64,000 bases of DNA from Polyodon spathula (taxonomy: Eukaryota > Chordata > Actinopteri > Acipenseriformes > Polyodontidae): the NCBI RefSeq assembly GCF_017654505.1, contig NC_054538.1, positions 57,627,684-57,691,683 on the forward strand, read 5' to 3'. The position numbers were made by a program, and so were the translations under genes. The notes beneath the pieces were generated by a model. The model made no database searches. It saw only the letters and a program-made list of their open reading frames with translations, and was not told the DNA's origin. Positions 46,239-58,525 of the stretch are shown here, one piece after another. The stretch's first letter is position 1. Each line of letters begins with the position of its first letter.

Positions 46239-46874
46239 TCAAAGTCCTGGGCCGAGAAGAGGGACTTTAAGGGGTTGATGGGCAGCAATGTTGCCAGTAG
46301 CCAGGCTGATACTGGCCATGCTGTCAGCAGACGTGCTGACAGTGGGGTGAATCTCTTCTCCCGCTGTACCACTGGCAGCAGAAATGCTGCCAATGGTGCG
46401 GCTGTCAGCAGACATGCTGACAGCTCCCAGACTGACTCCTTCAGCCGGGGCAAGTTCAGCAGCGGAAAAGCTGCTGGGGTTGGTGGTCTCCAGACCTCCC
46501 TCAAGATCTCTGTCAGCAAAATTGCTGCAGGGGAAGGTGGTCTCCTGACCTCTCCCCCCTTCATAGCCAGCAGCTCCCTCTGGGGGGACTCCAGCCCCCA
46601 GAACTCCTGCAGCGAAATTGCTGCGGGGAAAGGTCGTCTCCTGACCTCTGCCCCCTTTTTCATAGCCGGCAGCTCCCTCTGGTGGGGCTCCGGTCACACT
46701 GACCCCTGCGGCCAAGCAGAGCTGACGGCGACCCCAGGTTATGCGAAGCAACAGGCAGCCCCAGGCGATGCGGAGCAACAGGCAACCCCAGGAGATGCCA
46801 GACAGGTATTCTTGGGAGAACACCAACACCAACATACAACACAAAATACACACAGGGGTGGAGCACTTTGCCAC
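46239..46874 (-). CDS. Open frame with internal repeats in the deleted LTR element
   Basis: A 211-residue open frame in the element's sense direction. It starts in the LTR fragment, so the first residues are not native. It contains two copies of a PPEGAAGYE...GRGQETTFP-SNF unit and Ser/Ala-rich SAASG, SADS repeats, and no RT, protease or integrase motif. Two further frames (minus 46103-46663 and plus 46065-46955) are also open here, so an open frame alone is weak evidence. It may be the C-terminal end of a polyprotein or an extra 3' ORF; function unknown. Confidence 0.35.
   Translation of the reverse strand: MAKCSTPVCILCCMLVLVFSQEYLSGISWGCLLLRIAWGCLLLRITWGRRQLCLAAGVSVTGAPPEGAAGYEKGGRGQETTFPRSNFAAGVLGAGVPPEGAAGYEGGRGQETTFPCSNFADRDLEGGLETTNPSSFSAAELAPAEGVSLGAVSMSADSRTIGSISAASGTAGEEIHPTVSTSADSMASISLATGNIAAHQPLKVPLLGPGL
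46281..46624. repeat. Array of short hairpins in the LTR element
   Basis: Successive inverted repeats: 46321-46342 (9-bp arms CTGTCAGCA), 46373-46392 (8-bp arms TGGCAGCA, loop GAAA), 46401-46424 (10-bp arms GCTGTCAGCA), 46457-46476 (7-bp arms CAGCAGC), 46514-46527 (6-bp arms CAGCAA), 46609-46624 (5-bp arms GCAGC), with a weaker one at 46281-46295. All are built around CAGCA/TGCTG. Confidence 0.75.
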
Positions 46875-46875
46875 A

Positions 46876-47380
46876 TGGACACATTTACATTATTTTATAT
46901 TATTTATATTATAACTTTACCAAGGACTTTTAACATAATTATTATACCAAAATAATCACGCTATATTATTCAAAACATTTTAGGTATTTAAATACATTGC
47001 TCAGACTCTTGTCTCTCTATTTGTCATTTATCAATGTTCCAAAAATGCAATGTTTCACTAAACATTTTTAAACTAATACTATGTCCATCCATTTGCCATT
47101 TCTTTGTAACATTACTGTGATCTCAGGCTGTATACAAATTTGAAACTCGGTCTTTAAACTACGCGCCACATGTGTTAGTTATCATTGGTCAGTTTCCCTA
47201 TTTAATCATACTTTGTCTCGTTGCCAAACCTTTTTTCTCCTATAATAATTGACAACATTACTATCATGGAAACACTACTATTTTTTTTAAATGTAGTATT
47301 TCTATGGATAAATTAATACAATATAACAACTACGTAAAATATTGAAGCAGATTATATATTTATAGTCTACTAGTTATTTA
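46876..47380. other. Unassigned AT-rich sequence
   Basis: No gene or repeat recognised. Confidence 0.4.
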
Positions 47381-47399
47381 AAGTTTAACGTGAACAACA

Positions 47400-48040
47400 A
47401 CTACAATTACTACCCTTTGTGAGCTCCTTGCGAGAGCTACACTGTGCGAGCCTTCGTTCTGCAGTGATATACTCTTGGAGGTTTCTTCCCACCTAAAAAC
47501 AAACTTAATAAACCATACTAAACAGGAAAATCGACTTAAATAATTTGTTAAGGGTGACAGCCAAGTTGGCAACTTGAGAGAACACACAGGATGACAGCAA
47601 TACAATAAACTGTTAAGTTTTCTTGATATAACAAAGGCTTTTGAAAAGAAAATGGAAAGAAAAGAAACCCTACCCTCTGTGCTCTATATAAACTTTTATT
47701 CTTTCCCCTAACAAGCCCTGTGGGAGCTATCCTCCGAGCAGGTAAAAACAGGCCGTTCCTCTTCAACACAGTCACCGTGGTAATGCGCGGTAAATTTACC
47801 GCCGTTAAGAAAAGTCCAGTATTCGCTGGCCGTGGCTACTGGCTGCAGTTGACCCAGAAGAAGGTTTGCTGGTCGGAGCATTCCTCCAGGTGAGTATCAG
47901 TAATGAAGTCAATTTGTAGTCCTTCAGGAACAGGTTTAGTAACTGTATTTGTATTCATTTGCAGTTTGAAAATTAAGTCCACCGGCTGGTGGTATACTTC
48001 CTTTGTGGTATGAATATCATGTTCCTGCCGGTCAGGTGAA
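47400..48040 (-). other. Coding-like minus-strand segments, unidentified
   Basis: Two separate pieces look protein-like. (1) After a possible acceptor CACATTCAG, ~48036-47837 reads SSPDRQEHDIHTTKEVYHQP, VDLIFKLQMNTNTV, PEGLQIDFITDTHLEECSDQ and FFWVNCSQ; a shifted frame then continues SEYWTFLNGGKFTAHYHGDC. (2) After TTTTTAG, ~47491-47405 reads RNLQEYITAERRLAQCSSRK ELT. The sequence around 47700-47830 is richer in CpG than its surroundings and holds the palindrome GCGGTAAATTTACCGC (47787-47802). I do not recognise the protein. It could be a degraded gene, a mobile-element ORF or chance. Confidence 0.3.
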
Positions 48041-48061
48041 CTGAATGTGAATGTATATATA

Positions 48062-49194
<1,133 letters not shown>

Positions 49195-49199
49195 TCAGA

Positions 49200-52100
49200 A
49201 TGTGTTTTGGATGGCCAGGCATACTGCTGTTCAAATTAAAAACAGCAGGTGGAACATTTATGGTTTCACATTGTGTGAATTTCGCTACAAGATACCAAAA
49301 TTCTATTTGCATGCTGCATTAAGCACTATTGGCATTCATTTCAGATATGCACACTCATGGTTCATTGCATTTTGTCCGTGTGATTACTTACGCTATTATT
49401 AATGTATTTTTAAAATCTGAACTTTCAATATTATAAACGAGATGTACTTTTAAAACATCAAAACACATCTCAAAATAATGCAAAATTCAGCATGATACTG
49501 TTTTTAATACTTTTAGAGGTGTTGTGAGTCAACATTTATACGCAGAGAAGATTCAATTACTTCTGGATTGGTTTGTGTGCAGTGAAGTATTGAAATATTT
49601 TGGTTTTGAGGTGGCTGAGACGGCATTGAATAGTAAAACAATATAACACCTTGAAAGGTGACTAAGAAAAGTTTCAAATCCCAGAAAAAGAATACAATCT
49701 TTTTTTATTCAACCACTTATGAAAGTAAATCATAGTTCTCTTCCACTGCAAAATTATCTGACTTGCCCTACATACTACAGCCCGGATGTGTTGTCATTAA
49801 TATAGCCTAGCTAACAGTTTCGCGCCCTGCTATTGTGCTGTGTGAAATGTTGTGCCTGTAACACTTGCTTTTCTTTTATTAAATAAATACAAAAAATAAG
49901 CAAACCAATACTACCTTTAAACAGATACAAATCTCAAATAATGAATAACAATAATGACGGATGTTTTTTGTCTGCCTGCATATAAGTACCTACAATAATA
50001 ATAATAAACAAATATATATACAAAGGGGCGGGACACCCCGCCACACCCCCCATCCCAGAGAGGTGTAAAATCATCTCTTTGGAAAACAGGTTTGAAGTAG
50101 AATCTCTGGCCCCCCATTGTGCGTACGTGTGTGAGCTCTGTACCATTGTAAAAGTATTATGAAACTGTTCCTGTCATTTGTGATTAATACTATTGCTATT
50201 GCACAACACAATTGAATTTGATTAATGATGGGTTCCTGTCAAAAGGTCGGCTGGGGCCGAGACCAATATTGTTTTGGCTCTTGGTCGATAATTAATCAGA
50301 CTTACAATCCCATGTCATTAATTTATTTGCACAATTGTTTTTGTTTACGAAACATTAACTTCTTTAAGGAATACATGATATATTCTATATGTGTTTATCA
50401 TCCCATTATACTGTATTTGGTCTTGATCAAATGTATTATTTGTTGTACATTCATGGATATTTTGCATGTTTAACAATGTCACCAGCATAATTTACCTATA
50501 AGCAAGTCTGAGCAAGGTTTTCTGTAATGCAAATTACCACAAATGGTCCACTATTGTTGTTCACCAGTAATTTTTTCTCCCTGAAAACAGTTTTTGCAAT
50601 GGATTTGTCATGAAATATACAAACTCACTGTTTCAGTGGGGAAGGATTTACCAGTGCACACCTCTGGTGCACCCCTATCGTAATTTTTTTTAACACATTT
50701 TTATGCACGGTTATAATTAATAATCTAACATATAAAATATTTATGTTTTAATTTCCATTGGTGATAAAGGTGATCATTCTATGTTTCAAATGCATTATGA
50801 AATGCACACAACTATTGTATTCAGTCTAAACTGGGCCATACCTTCATGAAAGAAATATGGATGCAGGCACTCATAGTGCTTGAATCATTTAGGACCCCAA
50901 CTTCTCCCACATCTCAAACACAGTACAGTACCGTGGTAAATACATAACAAAGTTCAGTAAAACAAAGTGAAAGCATGATACAGGTTAATATTTGGTTGGT
51001 ACTGTGAAGCAATGTAATTGTGGGTTATCAAGTTTGCCCATGTATACTTACCTCTAATGGTCTAGAACATATTGCAGTATCATATCTGGATAAAACAAGC
51101 TCTATATCATATGATAAAATGAACCATCCCATAAATAACATAGGCCTTTGATATCTTCACTTTGACAGAGAAACTTTCCCCCACCCCCCCCCCCCCCCCC
51201 CCTCCAAAAAAAAGGGACAGCCTTATTATTATCAGTTTCTCCTTGACACATTATTCAAGGTATTACAAAACATCACAGAAGTTTGATGCCAAGCACTTGA
51301 ATAGCAAGGTTGGCAAAAAGGTCAGTCCCCTATATATGAAGTCAAATTAGCCAACGACAATTGTTTCATTGCTGTGTTTAACACACACACAATGCAGTTA
51401 CAGTTGTGTCATTGCTGTGGTTAGCACACGCACATAATGCAGTTAGACTGTAGTTTAGAAAAGTTGTATTCTCCAGCTGATTTATGAACAGTGATGTGTT
51501 TATAAAAATATCCAAACAATAGGGTATATTGAAAAATATATTGATGCAATATGTAAGGTTATGATTTACTTTAAATACTATAGGGTATACAATAACCCTT
51601 TAATTGTTTGAAACTGAAGTTAAGAATATCTTATATAAAATGCAGCAGTAGTAAAAACAAATTTAAAAAAATCAGTTTTGTATGCTGCCAGAGGTGAAAT
51701 TTACTTAAAAAAAAACATCTAGTGCTATGCAGTGAGATTCAGGGTTCATTATCCCCTGAACTTCAAGACCTGTATCTCTTCAGGGTACTACAGAATTAAA
51801 CAGTGATTTACAACAGGGGTAAAGAATTTGCAAGTGCAGAGAGTATTGACCTTCAACTGATAACTTGTCAAATGGATCTACCGTATGCAGCTACCCATAA
51901 CTTTGACATTCTGAAGAATTCATGCCTTGACTTTTTGGTGTCCAATCCAACACTACTGTTGTCAAGGCCTAACACAGGCCTTGTGGTTAATAGAGTCAGG
52001 AATATAACTGTTTGCTATAAATGTTGCTTAAGTGTGAACATTGTTGTTAAAAAATGAGTGAAAACAACAAAACAAATGTAGTAGTACAGATAAGCACATT

Positions 52101-53270
52101 CATGACAGATAACATGCAGGTTCAAAGGTGCCTTGTTCAGGTGCCTTGTTACCACTCCTCACCTCTCGGGCATTCTAATAAATACCAATGGAGATTACTC
52201 TGCCTAACTCCTACAGACATGTCTGCCTTAAAATTCCAGTCTGAACAGGACACTGCCTGAGGCCTTCCAATGACAAGTGATAACAGTATTTGATGTAGGT
52301 TTGTTTTTGGAGTCCAAACATATGACTGCCTTTTTTCCACTGCAGGCCTGCACCTTCACGTACTATCAGTCTACAGGTGAGGATTATTTTTGTTCATCTA
52401 AAGGTGGGGGGGCGATTTACCTTGCTCTGTTTATTTATTTTTTTAATCCAGGCTCTGCAATTAAATAGATTTGCACTTATAATGTCGTTCTGCTACAAAA
52501 TATCATTTATCTAGATGATATTCATACCCAAATACATTTAATCTGCATCTTGTGCAGTTCACTGCCTCGCTGGTTCTCAGTGTCACTGTGGACTGTTTTC
52601 TAGCTACCACATATTATTATGTTTCTCTATGCATTTTTGACCATACAGACAATGGGAATCAGTGAATTCACTGACAACACTGTTTTTAAGGGGAATCAGC
52701 AAATACTCTTAAACCACTCTTTTTTTTAGTTGCTGAAAAAAGACCAGCATTGAATCTTTTAAAAATAATATATTTAGAAAAATGAAGAGAATCAACCAGA
52801 AATCAATAGTAGTTTTTTAAACAGTTGCAGGACAGAAATTAATAATTTGTATTGGTTACGCTATGTTTAAAATGTGTGTCTACACCTTTAAATTACAAGT
52901 TTGAATTTAATGCACATTTGCATTTGGACTGTTAGGGTTCCCTACCACGTATGAAATGTAACCATTACACATTTATATCTGTTTTTGTCGCTTGTGCTTT
53001 ACACTTACTGCGATTATTTTAGTGCTTATATTAATTTTATTTTGCTAGCTTCAGTTAAAGCTTAAAAATAAAAAAATAAACGCTTTTTGTTAACGAAAAT
53101 TATACTAAAATAGCAATAAGTAAATTGTTACTGTGTTATGTGAGAAAATGTGCTCCTGTTCCCGTCGGTACTTGGTTACCTTGCCGATTCACTAGCAGTC
53201 GCTGGGCTCCCCTCTGCTTCAGGTCTGACGGCTCATAGTCCTTCCAGCAGTATTTTGTTGCCGCTCTAGT
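49200..53270. other. Unassigned intergenic sequence
   Basis: Mostly plain AT-rich sequence. A C-run lies at 51182-51202. No frame with protein-like character or recognised transposon motif was found. 50035-50120 is slightly GC-rich without identity. Confidence 0.45.
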
Positions 53271-53429
53271 TTCTGCTTGCAGTGCCATTGCGATAGCTGT
53301 CAGGGCTGTAACAGCGGGCTTCCTCCAGTCTTAGGGCTGAGTTTGGTTAAGCCAGAAGTTATACAGGTGGGCATCCCTGTATATTGTTTCTTTGGTAATT
53401 GTAGGTCAATGATCTATGCATTGTACAGT

Positions 53430-53560
53430 ATCGTTTGCACATTACCGTTTGCACCATACCATGAGTACCGTGCACCATACCGTGTGTACCGGCATACCGC
53501 ATGCACTGGCATGCTGTGTGCACTGCACCGTACCATGTGTACTGTGCTGTGTGTAGCATA
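53430..53560. repeat. Degenerate minisatellite of GCACCATACCGTGTGTACC type
   Basis: Imperfect units GCACCATACC, GTGCACCATACC, GTGTGTACC and GCATGCACTGGCATGC recur. Overlapping Cys/His/Tyr-rich frames on both strands follow from the repeat. Confidence 0.7.
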
Positions 53561-53857
53561 CAAAATGACTGTACAGTACTGTACTAGTGCTTAGGCACCG
53601 TGCAGAAACTTAAGAGGTGGACCTGGTTTGAGTCTTGACTCATGCTGTTTTTATCTTTTTACGGTAACATACTGTACAGCGGCATTGCTGCTTGTGTTGT
53701 CTGGGACAGCAGGGTTTTTGTTACTGTATACTGTATACTGCACCAGACCTGCTATATACCTGTTACTGTATATAGGAGCTACAGCTCCCACCCCGTTCAC
53801 AGCGGCATTGCTGCTTCAGCAGACATGTCCAGATTCGGCCTACAATGGCAGAGGGTG

Positions 53858-53873
53858 TTAGGGTTAGGGTTAG
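53858..53873. repeat. Two and a half telomere-like TTAGGG units
   Basis: TTAGGGTTAGGGTTAG, perfect but very short. Confidence 0.8.
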
Positions 53874-54318
53874 CCAGCCTGCCTGCCTGTCGATAACCAA
53901 GCAGGCCTTGTTGACAGTCCAGTTACTTTCTTTAACAAGCTGAGGCAGCAACTATACATTCTTACTGTACATTGCTGGCTATTTGCATCAAACCGTTTCT
54001 GCAAATTTTGTGCACATTCCTCCAAGGCTCTTTGAGTCTCTAGGAGCTGGCCGTCCCGTCTGAGGATGTGGAGGCAGATGGAACATCCCCTGCGGTTAAG
54101 CTCTCCCTCTAACGGCAGAGCTTGTGCCATTGGTCAAGAGGCTACTGCAATCTTACAGGTGCCCTGTTGCATTACTTATTCAGCTCAACAGACACAGGGG
54201 ACCTTATGGCAGTCTCAGAAAAATGAATACTCCTTTTTGTCCAGTGGGGACCACAAATAGTGTTACTCTCATCAACCAGTATCGAGAGGAACCGTACCTC
54301 CTTGCGCCAATAGGGACC

Positions 54319-54390
54319 TGTGACAGAAATATAATGAATCTTGGTTGTAAATCTCCCTCCCGACCTGTGAGGACACTAAGCAAGGGCTAA
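54319..54390 (+). mobile_element. LTR start fragment, same family as 63471
   Basis: TGTGACAGAAAT...GAATCTTGG...CTCCCTCCCGACCTGTGAGG, followed by ACACTAAGCAAG. The copy at 63471 shares TGTGATGGAAAG, GAATCTTCC and CTCCCGACCTGTGAGGGCGC in the same order. Confidence 0.6.
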
Positions 54391-54556
54391 GATGAATGAT
54401 GACTCGAAAACTCTCAGAAATATAACAAAGTCTTGAGCATTCTCAACTGGTATCTTTCATAATAGTGCTTGTGTCAAAACTAATCGTGTTTCACTGACAG
54501 TAATAACACAACACACTTGCAAACTGAAGGTTATAGTTTCATTCAAATTCAAATCC

Positions 54557-54558
<2 letters not shown>

Positions 54559-54620
<62 letters not shown>
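54559..54620. repeat. TA microsatellite
   Basis: About 30 TA units. Confidence 0.95.
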
Positions 54621-54622
<2 letters not shown>

Positions 54623-54629
54623 ATATATA

Positions 54630-56480
54630 AATGTTCCATTTTAAAACATAAATAAATTATTTAATATAAAAATATAGACGTCACAATAAGTGTGTTCCCT
54701 AGTATATTTCCATATTGACAAAACAAGTTAATTGTCATTAAAACTTGGATGTCCTGTAATATACATATGCGCAGATAAAAGTGCCTGGGCTCTGCAAACA
54801 AATACATTGGGAGAAAAAGAAGAAGGAGAAGGACATTTTTACCTTACTTTGGAGACTTATTTCTCTTACTGTATGACTTTTTTTTTCTACATTTCACCTA
54901 AGTGTTGGGAACTACACATTAAAAGTGAAATGGTCCTTTTGACTGATTTACTTTTGCTGCACCAATACCCTGAAACCCCGAAAACACATAAACTATCCTT
55001 GCTGCATAGAGAGTCTGGCAGTTCTCACGCTTCAATGATAACTTGGCACGAGGAACTACTGTTCCTCTCACATTTTGTTATTTTATATTTTTTACTATTT
55101 CATGATACTGCAGACTTCCTTCTCTTTTAACTGACATGTAAAATGCTTTCAGATACTGTGCTATGAAAGGCACTATATAAAGAAATAAAATTGATAATGT
55201 AAATTGATGAAGACATTTTAGTGCTCCTCACTTCTTCTGCTGAGAGTATGTAGGGTGAGGGAGCCTTCGCCGTGTTATGGCTCTCTAGTAGCATTTATTT
55301 TATTTGCAATTTTCAGTCCTTTTTAATCCTCTTTGAGGAAAACATTACACGACTATTAATAAAAAAAGATTAAAATGTCCTTATTAATTTGTACTTCTTC
55401 TAGCAGTAGGTTTCTCTGTAAGCTAGCTCTGCTAGTACAATGTTTTCTTCTTGTTGTTTTAGCAGACGCCATTACTGATTTTCCTGTCCAGTTTGTCTCC
55501 TAACACCACCCACAATTTCTCTTAATAGTTAGGTTCATTATATTTTATTTTTTAAATAAGACGCATGTGTTCTAACATATTTAATAATCATTTAGTTAAA
55601 TATTAAATTAGACTTATTAAATAACTCTTACCACAATGGTGTGTGTTTATGGTGCAGTTCTAAACATGTATATCATGTGGGAATATATACAATTACATAT
55701 ACAGCATAAATGAGATAGAAAATGATGTTAGGTCACTTAAACCTATAGTTTATGTATCGTATATGACTATTGGTTAAGCAAAAGTGATTTCCAAGACCAT
55801 TCAAAATACACTCCTTGTTTTGAATGGTTGATGTATTTTCAAACATGGGGGTAAAATTTTCTAGCCTACCTGTCATATTGAAACATGACACCATCTACCA
55901 TTTGACTGTAATATAGAAACAGGTGATAACTGACTGAAATAGCAGGTGATGACTGATCGAAAGAACGACCGTATTTGAACTTACGATCTCGCAAGATAGA
56001 AACGTGCCCCAGGACATAAATAAAAGCACTGTATCGTTGTGCAAAGAATGTCTTTAAAACAGTCATACTGTAGCTGGAAATAAAAAAAATGTGATTATAG
56101 TCATTAGGGTATAAAATGAGGCATGGCTGATTTTTGGCAAGCATAGATGTGAAGCAATTACTTAGAGATATTGTTTACTCTCCTAAAAGCTCTGGACTTT
56201 AAATAGTCTCAGGTTTGTATAGAATAAACAATAGGTCACTTTATCTACAAAAAACAGGTCTAAAGCAGTGGCATGCTTTAAAAAAATAATATTTATCATT
56301 ATTCCAACAAGGCAATGGGTCATTTTTGTGTGAATTTAGTGCTGGCAATCAACAGTGATAATTTTTTCAACATCCTGTTTCTTATAGAACAACAATTATT
56401 ATTACATGGGAGTAGTTATTTACTTCATGCTAATATTTGACTCTGCTTTCTCCAAGATAAAATAAGATAGTAGTGGTGGG
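54630..56480. other. Unassigned intergenic sequence
   Basis: AT-rich. CTATGAAAGGCACTATATAA AGAAATAAA at ~55160-55190 resembles the tail shared by CR1/L2 LINEs and the SINEs above. Otherwise nothing recognised. Confidence 0.45.
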
Positions 56481-56489
56481 GACCAACCA

Positions 56490-56770
56490 GGATGTAGCTT
56501 CGCTGTAATATATGAGCCTTTAGTGCGTTTCGTCCACCAGGTAACATGGATTTCCTATTGCCCCGGTGTTGATGGCTGAAGTGCATTGGTGGCTCAAGGG
56601 ATCAGCCTATTAAGCCTCCCTGGCACATCACCTGACACAATAGGAGCGATGCTGACTTCAGTGATCAACCAAGGAGCAGCCTCCCTAGCGCCTCAACATG
56701 GTCTGGAATGGTCTGGGTGTGGCACTTTACAGCGGTCATCAGCTGGGCACCTCCCGTCTTCGTCTTTTGT
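56490..56770 (+). repeat. Copy of the repeat found ahead of the hAT transposase
   Basis: Shares with 20750-21000: ACCAAC.A.GATGTAGCTT.GC.GTAA, GGGATCAGC, TTAAGCCTCC/TTGCCTCCCC, GCGATGCTG, GATCAACC and CCC.AGCGC.TCA.CATG. In the first copy it lies directly upstream of the ZBED-type transposase, so it may be the 5' part of the same hAT family without the coding region. Confidence 0.55.
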
Positions 56771-56959
56771 CGACTAGCTCATGACACATCAGGAAAGCTC
56801 GACAGTGCCACTCCCCTCCATCTCCCACCAACTCAAGCCCAGTTTACTTACCTTAGCCATCTATTTCTATTGACTGATGTTAACTTCTTCCATCACCTCT
56901 CTTTTGAGAGTCCCCAATCGACCTCTTTCCTCCTCAACTAGAACTAGTTGTTACTTCTC

Positions 56960-57660
56960 TCTGCCTCTTCGAATAGAGCCTTCACTATACGTTGCAACTC
57001 CTCTCCACTGAATCTAGTATCCAAAGTTTCTTCCTCTCTCGTATGCCTCAACCAGAAAAAGGCGTGCTGAGCCTGACCACAGAACAATGTAAGGTCGAAG
57101 AATAGTCAATCTCAGATGGGAAAATAAGATGCTGGCCAACATCTGTTTGCATTCTCCAATCTCCAGCAGCCTCCAGTTGTCCCAGGAGAATCTTAGTTCT
57201 AATAATCTTTCCTGATGGTTGCTCTACTGGACGGAGGAAGGTCGTTCTTTGTGTGCAGCTATTGCTGATATTGGCGGCAAGCTGTTGATCTTATTACGTT
57301 GCTCTTACTGTGCTAATGCCAAGCATCACAACTACCTGGTCGTGATGCCAAGTGAAACAACCCTGGCTCAGAGCCGTCTTACATCCTGTAAGAATGTACT
57401 TCACAGTAGCCAGTGATGAACACAAAGGACATGCTGGGTTCTCCCCTCCCTACATATTCAGATTCTGCTGTGATGGAAGAACATCATATGTGGACCTTAT
57501 TAGGAAGCGGATCCTCTTCTGTTCCATTTTCCAAAGGCCTTGTCAGCCAGTCTTACGCTGTTCCTCATTCTCCCATCTCATTCATTCTCCCTGCTCAGCT
57601 TGACACACCTCATCCTCTCCTGCATTTGCACTTCAGTAACTGCCAACCTCCTCCTTTCAG
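56960..57660 (-). mobile_element. Non-LTR retrotransposon C-terminal relic (CCHC-like plus downstream block)
   Basis: Minus strand. Broken frames read RIRFLIRSTYDVLPSQQNLN, NPACPLCSSLATVKYILTGC KTALSQG, FTWHHDQVV, then VGQHLIFPSEID. The C-x2-C...C spacing after a YDVLPSxxNL block is, from memory, the C-terminal knuckle of R2/NeSL-like retrotransposons, and FPSEI leads into where a restriction-like endonuclease would be. In this copy the expected His is Tyr (VKYIL). Several stops; no RT core remains nearby. Confidence 0.45.
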
Positions 57661-58228
57661 CTGGAGCTGCTTTGTGCCATCAAAGGAGCCAAACTGACAC
57701 CAAGGCCCCCTCTTCCCTGTTGTATTTGCCCCATGATGTCACTGATATGAAGGACAGCCACTGTTACTACCACTTGGACCCATGTCTCTGAGTTACTGAT
57801 ACAGCTCACCGCTGGCACAGTTCACCGCTCCTTGCTCAAAGGCCCCTCCCACAATCCCACAATCCAGAGAGAGAGAGGGAGGTAGAGGCTCCTGTGAGGA
57901 TTTTCTTTTGATTTTGTGATGCGTGATTGTTCTGGTTTAACCCTCAGTGGTCCATTTATTCAACGCTTGTCAGGAGCATCAGGTTGAATTTATTTTCACG
58001 AGTGCTGTTTATTTTACACACGCTGTTTAATTTTTTTTTCACAGTAAAACAGGTTTAAAAGACTCTGAATCATAAAAGGACACTCAGTATTGTATCTCTA
58101 GCCAAGCCCCAAGCCAAGCCCCACCCCTTGTTCGCTGTATTTGTTTGTTCACTGTAAATCCTCTCAATCATTTGTTTTATCACCAAACTCCTCAATAATC
58201 CAATCTAAGTCATTATTTTACTACTATC

Positions 58229-58525
58229 TCAAAAAGCTCTGCAAATGTCTATGATATTCTTTGGGCGCTGGATGCAGAAGCAGCTATCTCCTTTGTTTAT
58301 GTCCGTGTTATCTCTGTGGTGCATGAGGCTATCAGATACACCCTTTTTTTCAGCTTCATTCGGCTCGTGTCGGTCTCACTTGGCCATTGAAAGGTTTTCT
58401 CGGCTTTTTCCGGAGAAAAACCATGACTAGAGACCTGTGCTTTATGTCTTTCTGATGATGTCAGACAGGGTCTGACATTGGACTGGAAAGGGAAAATTGT
58501 AACGTCGAAAAGGGTTAAAGATTTG
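58229..58525 (+). repeat. Dispersed repeat segment shared with 12615-12745
   Basis: Contains GCGCTGGATGCAGAAGCAGC T and TTTGTTTATGTCCGTG, then a GC-richer part ending AACGTCGAAAAGGGTTAAAG. Related to the opsin intron 3 copy. Confidence 0.45.

Larger units (their letters stand above)
45576..46875 (-). mobile_element. Internally deleted LTR retrotransposon
   Basis: On the minus strand: about 50 bp of LTR start (46875-~46825), internal sequence (~46820-46169) ending in a purine-rich AAGGGGGGTATA tract next to the LTR, then a full LTR (46168-45576) of the TGTGGCAAAGTG family. The outer flanks TGTAC and TGGAC (plus strand) match at 4 of 5, as expected of an aged target duplication. Most of the 5' LTR and all recognisable pol are gone. 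Confidence 0.75.

Noticed and set aside
46065..46955. 296-residue plus-strand open frame, the longest in the window
   Set aside because: It runs from an LTR through the internal part of a deleted LTR element in antisense. The same stretch is open in two other frames and the composition is repeat-driven.
53870..54130. Minus-strand 86-residue frame with a somewhat protein-like middle (LETQRALEECAQNLQKRF)
   Set aside because: No family recognised, and it sits among repeat-like sequence. Kept out of the feature list for lack of support.
54732..55130. 132-residue plus-strand frame
   Set aside because: Composition (Leu/Tyr/Phe-rich, AT-driven), no domain, no splice sites and no repeat support.
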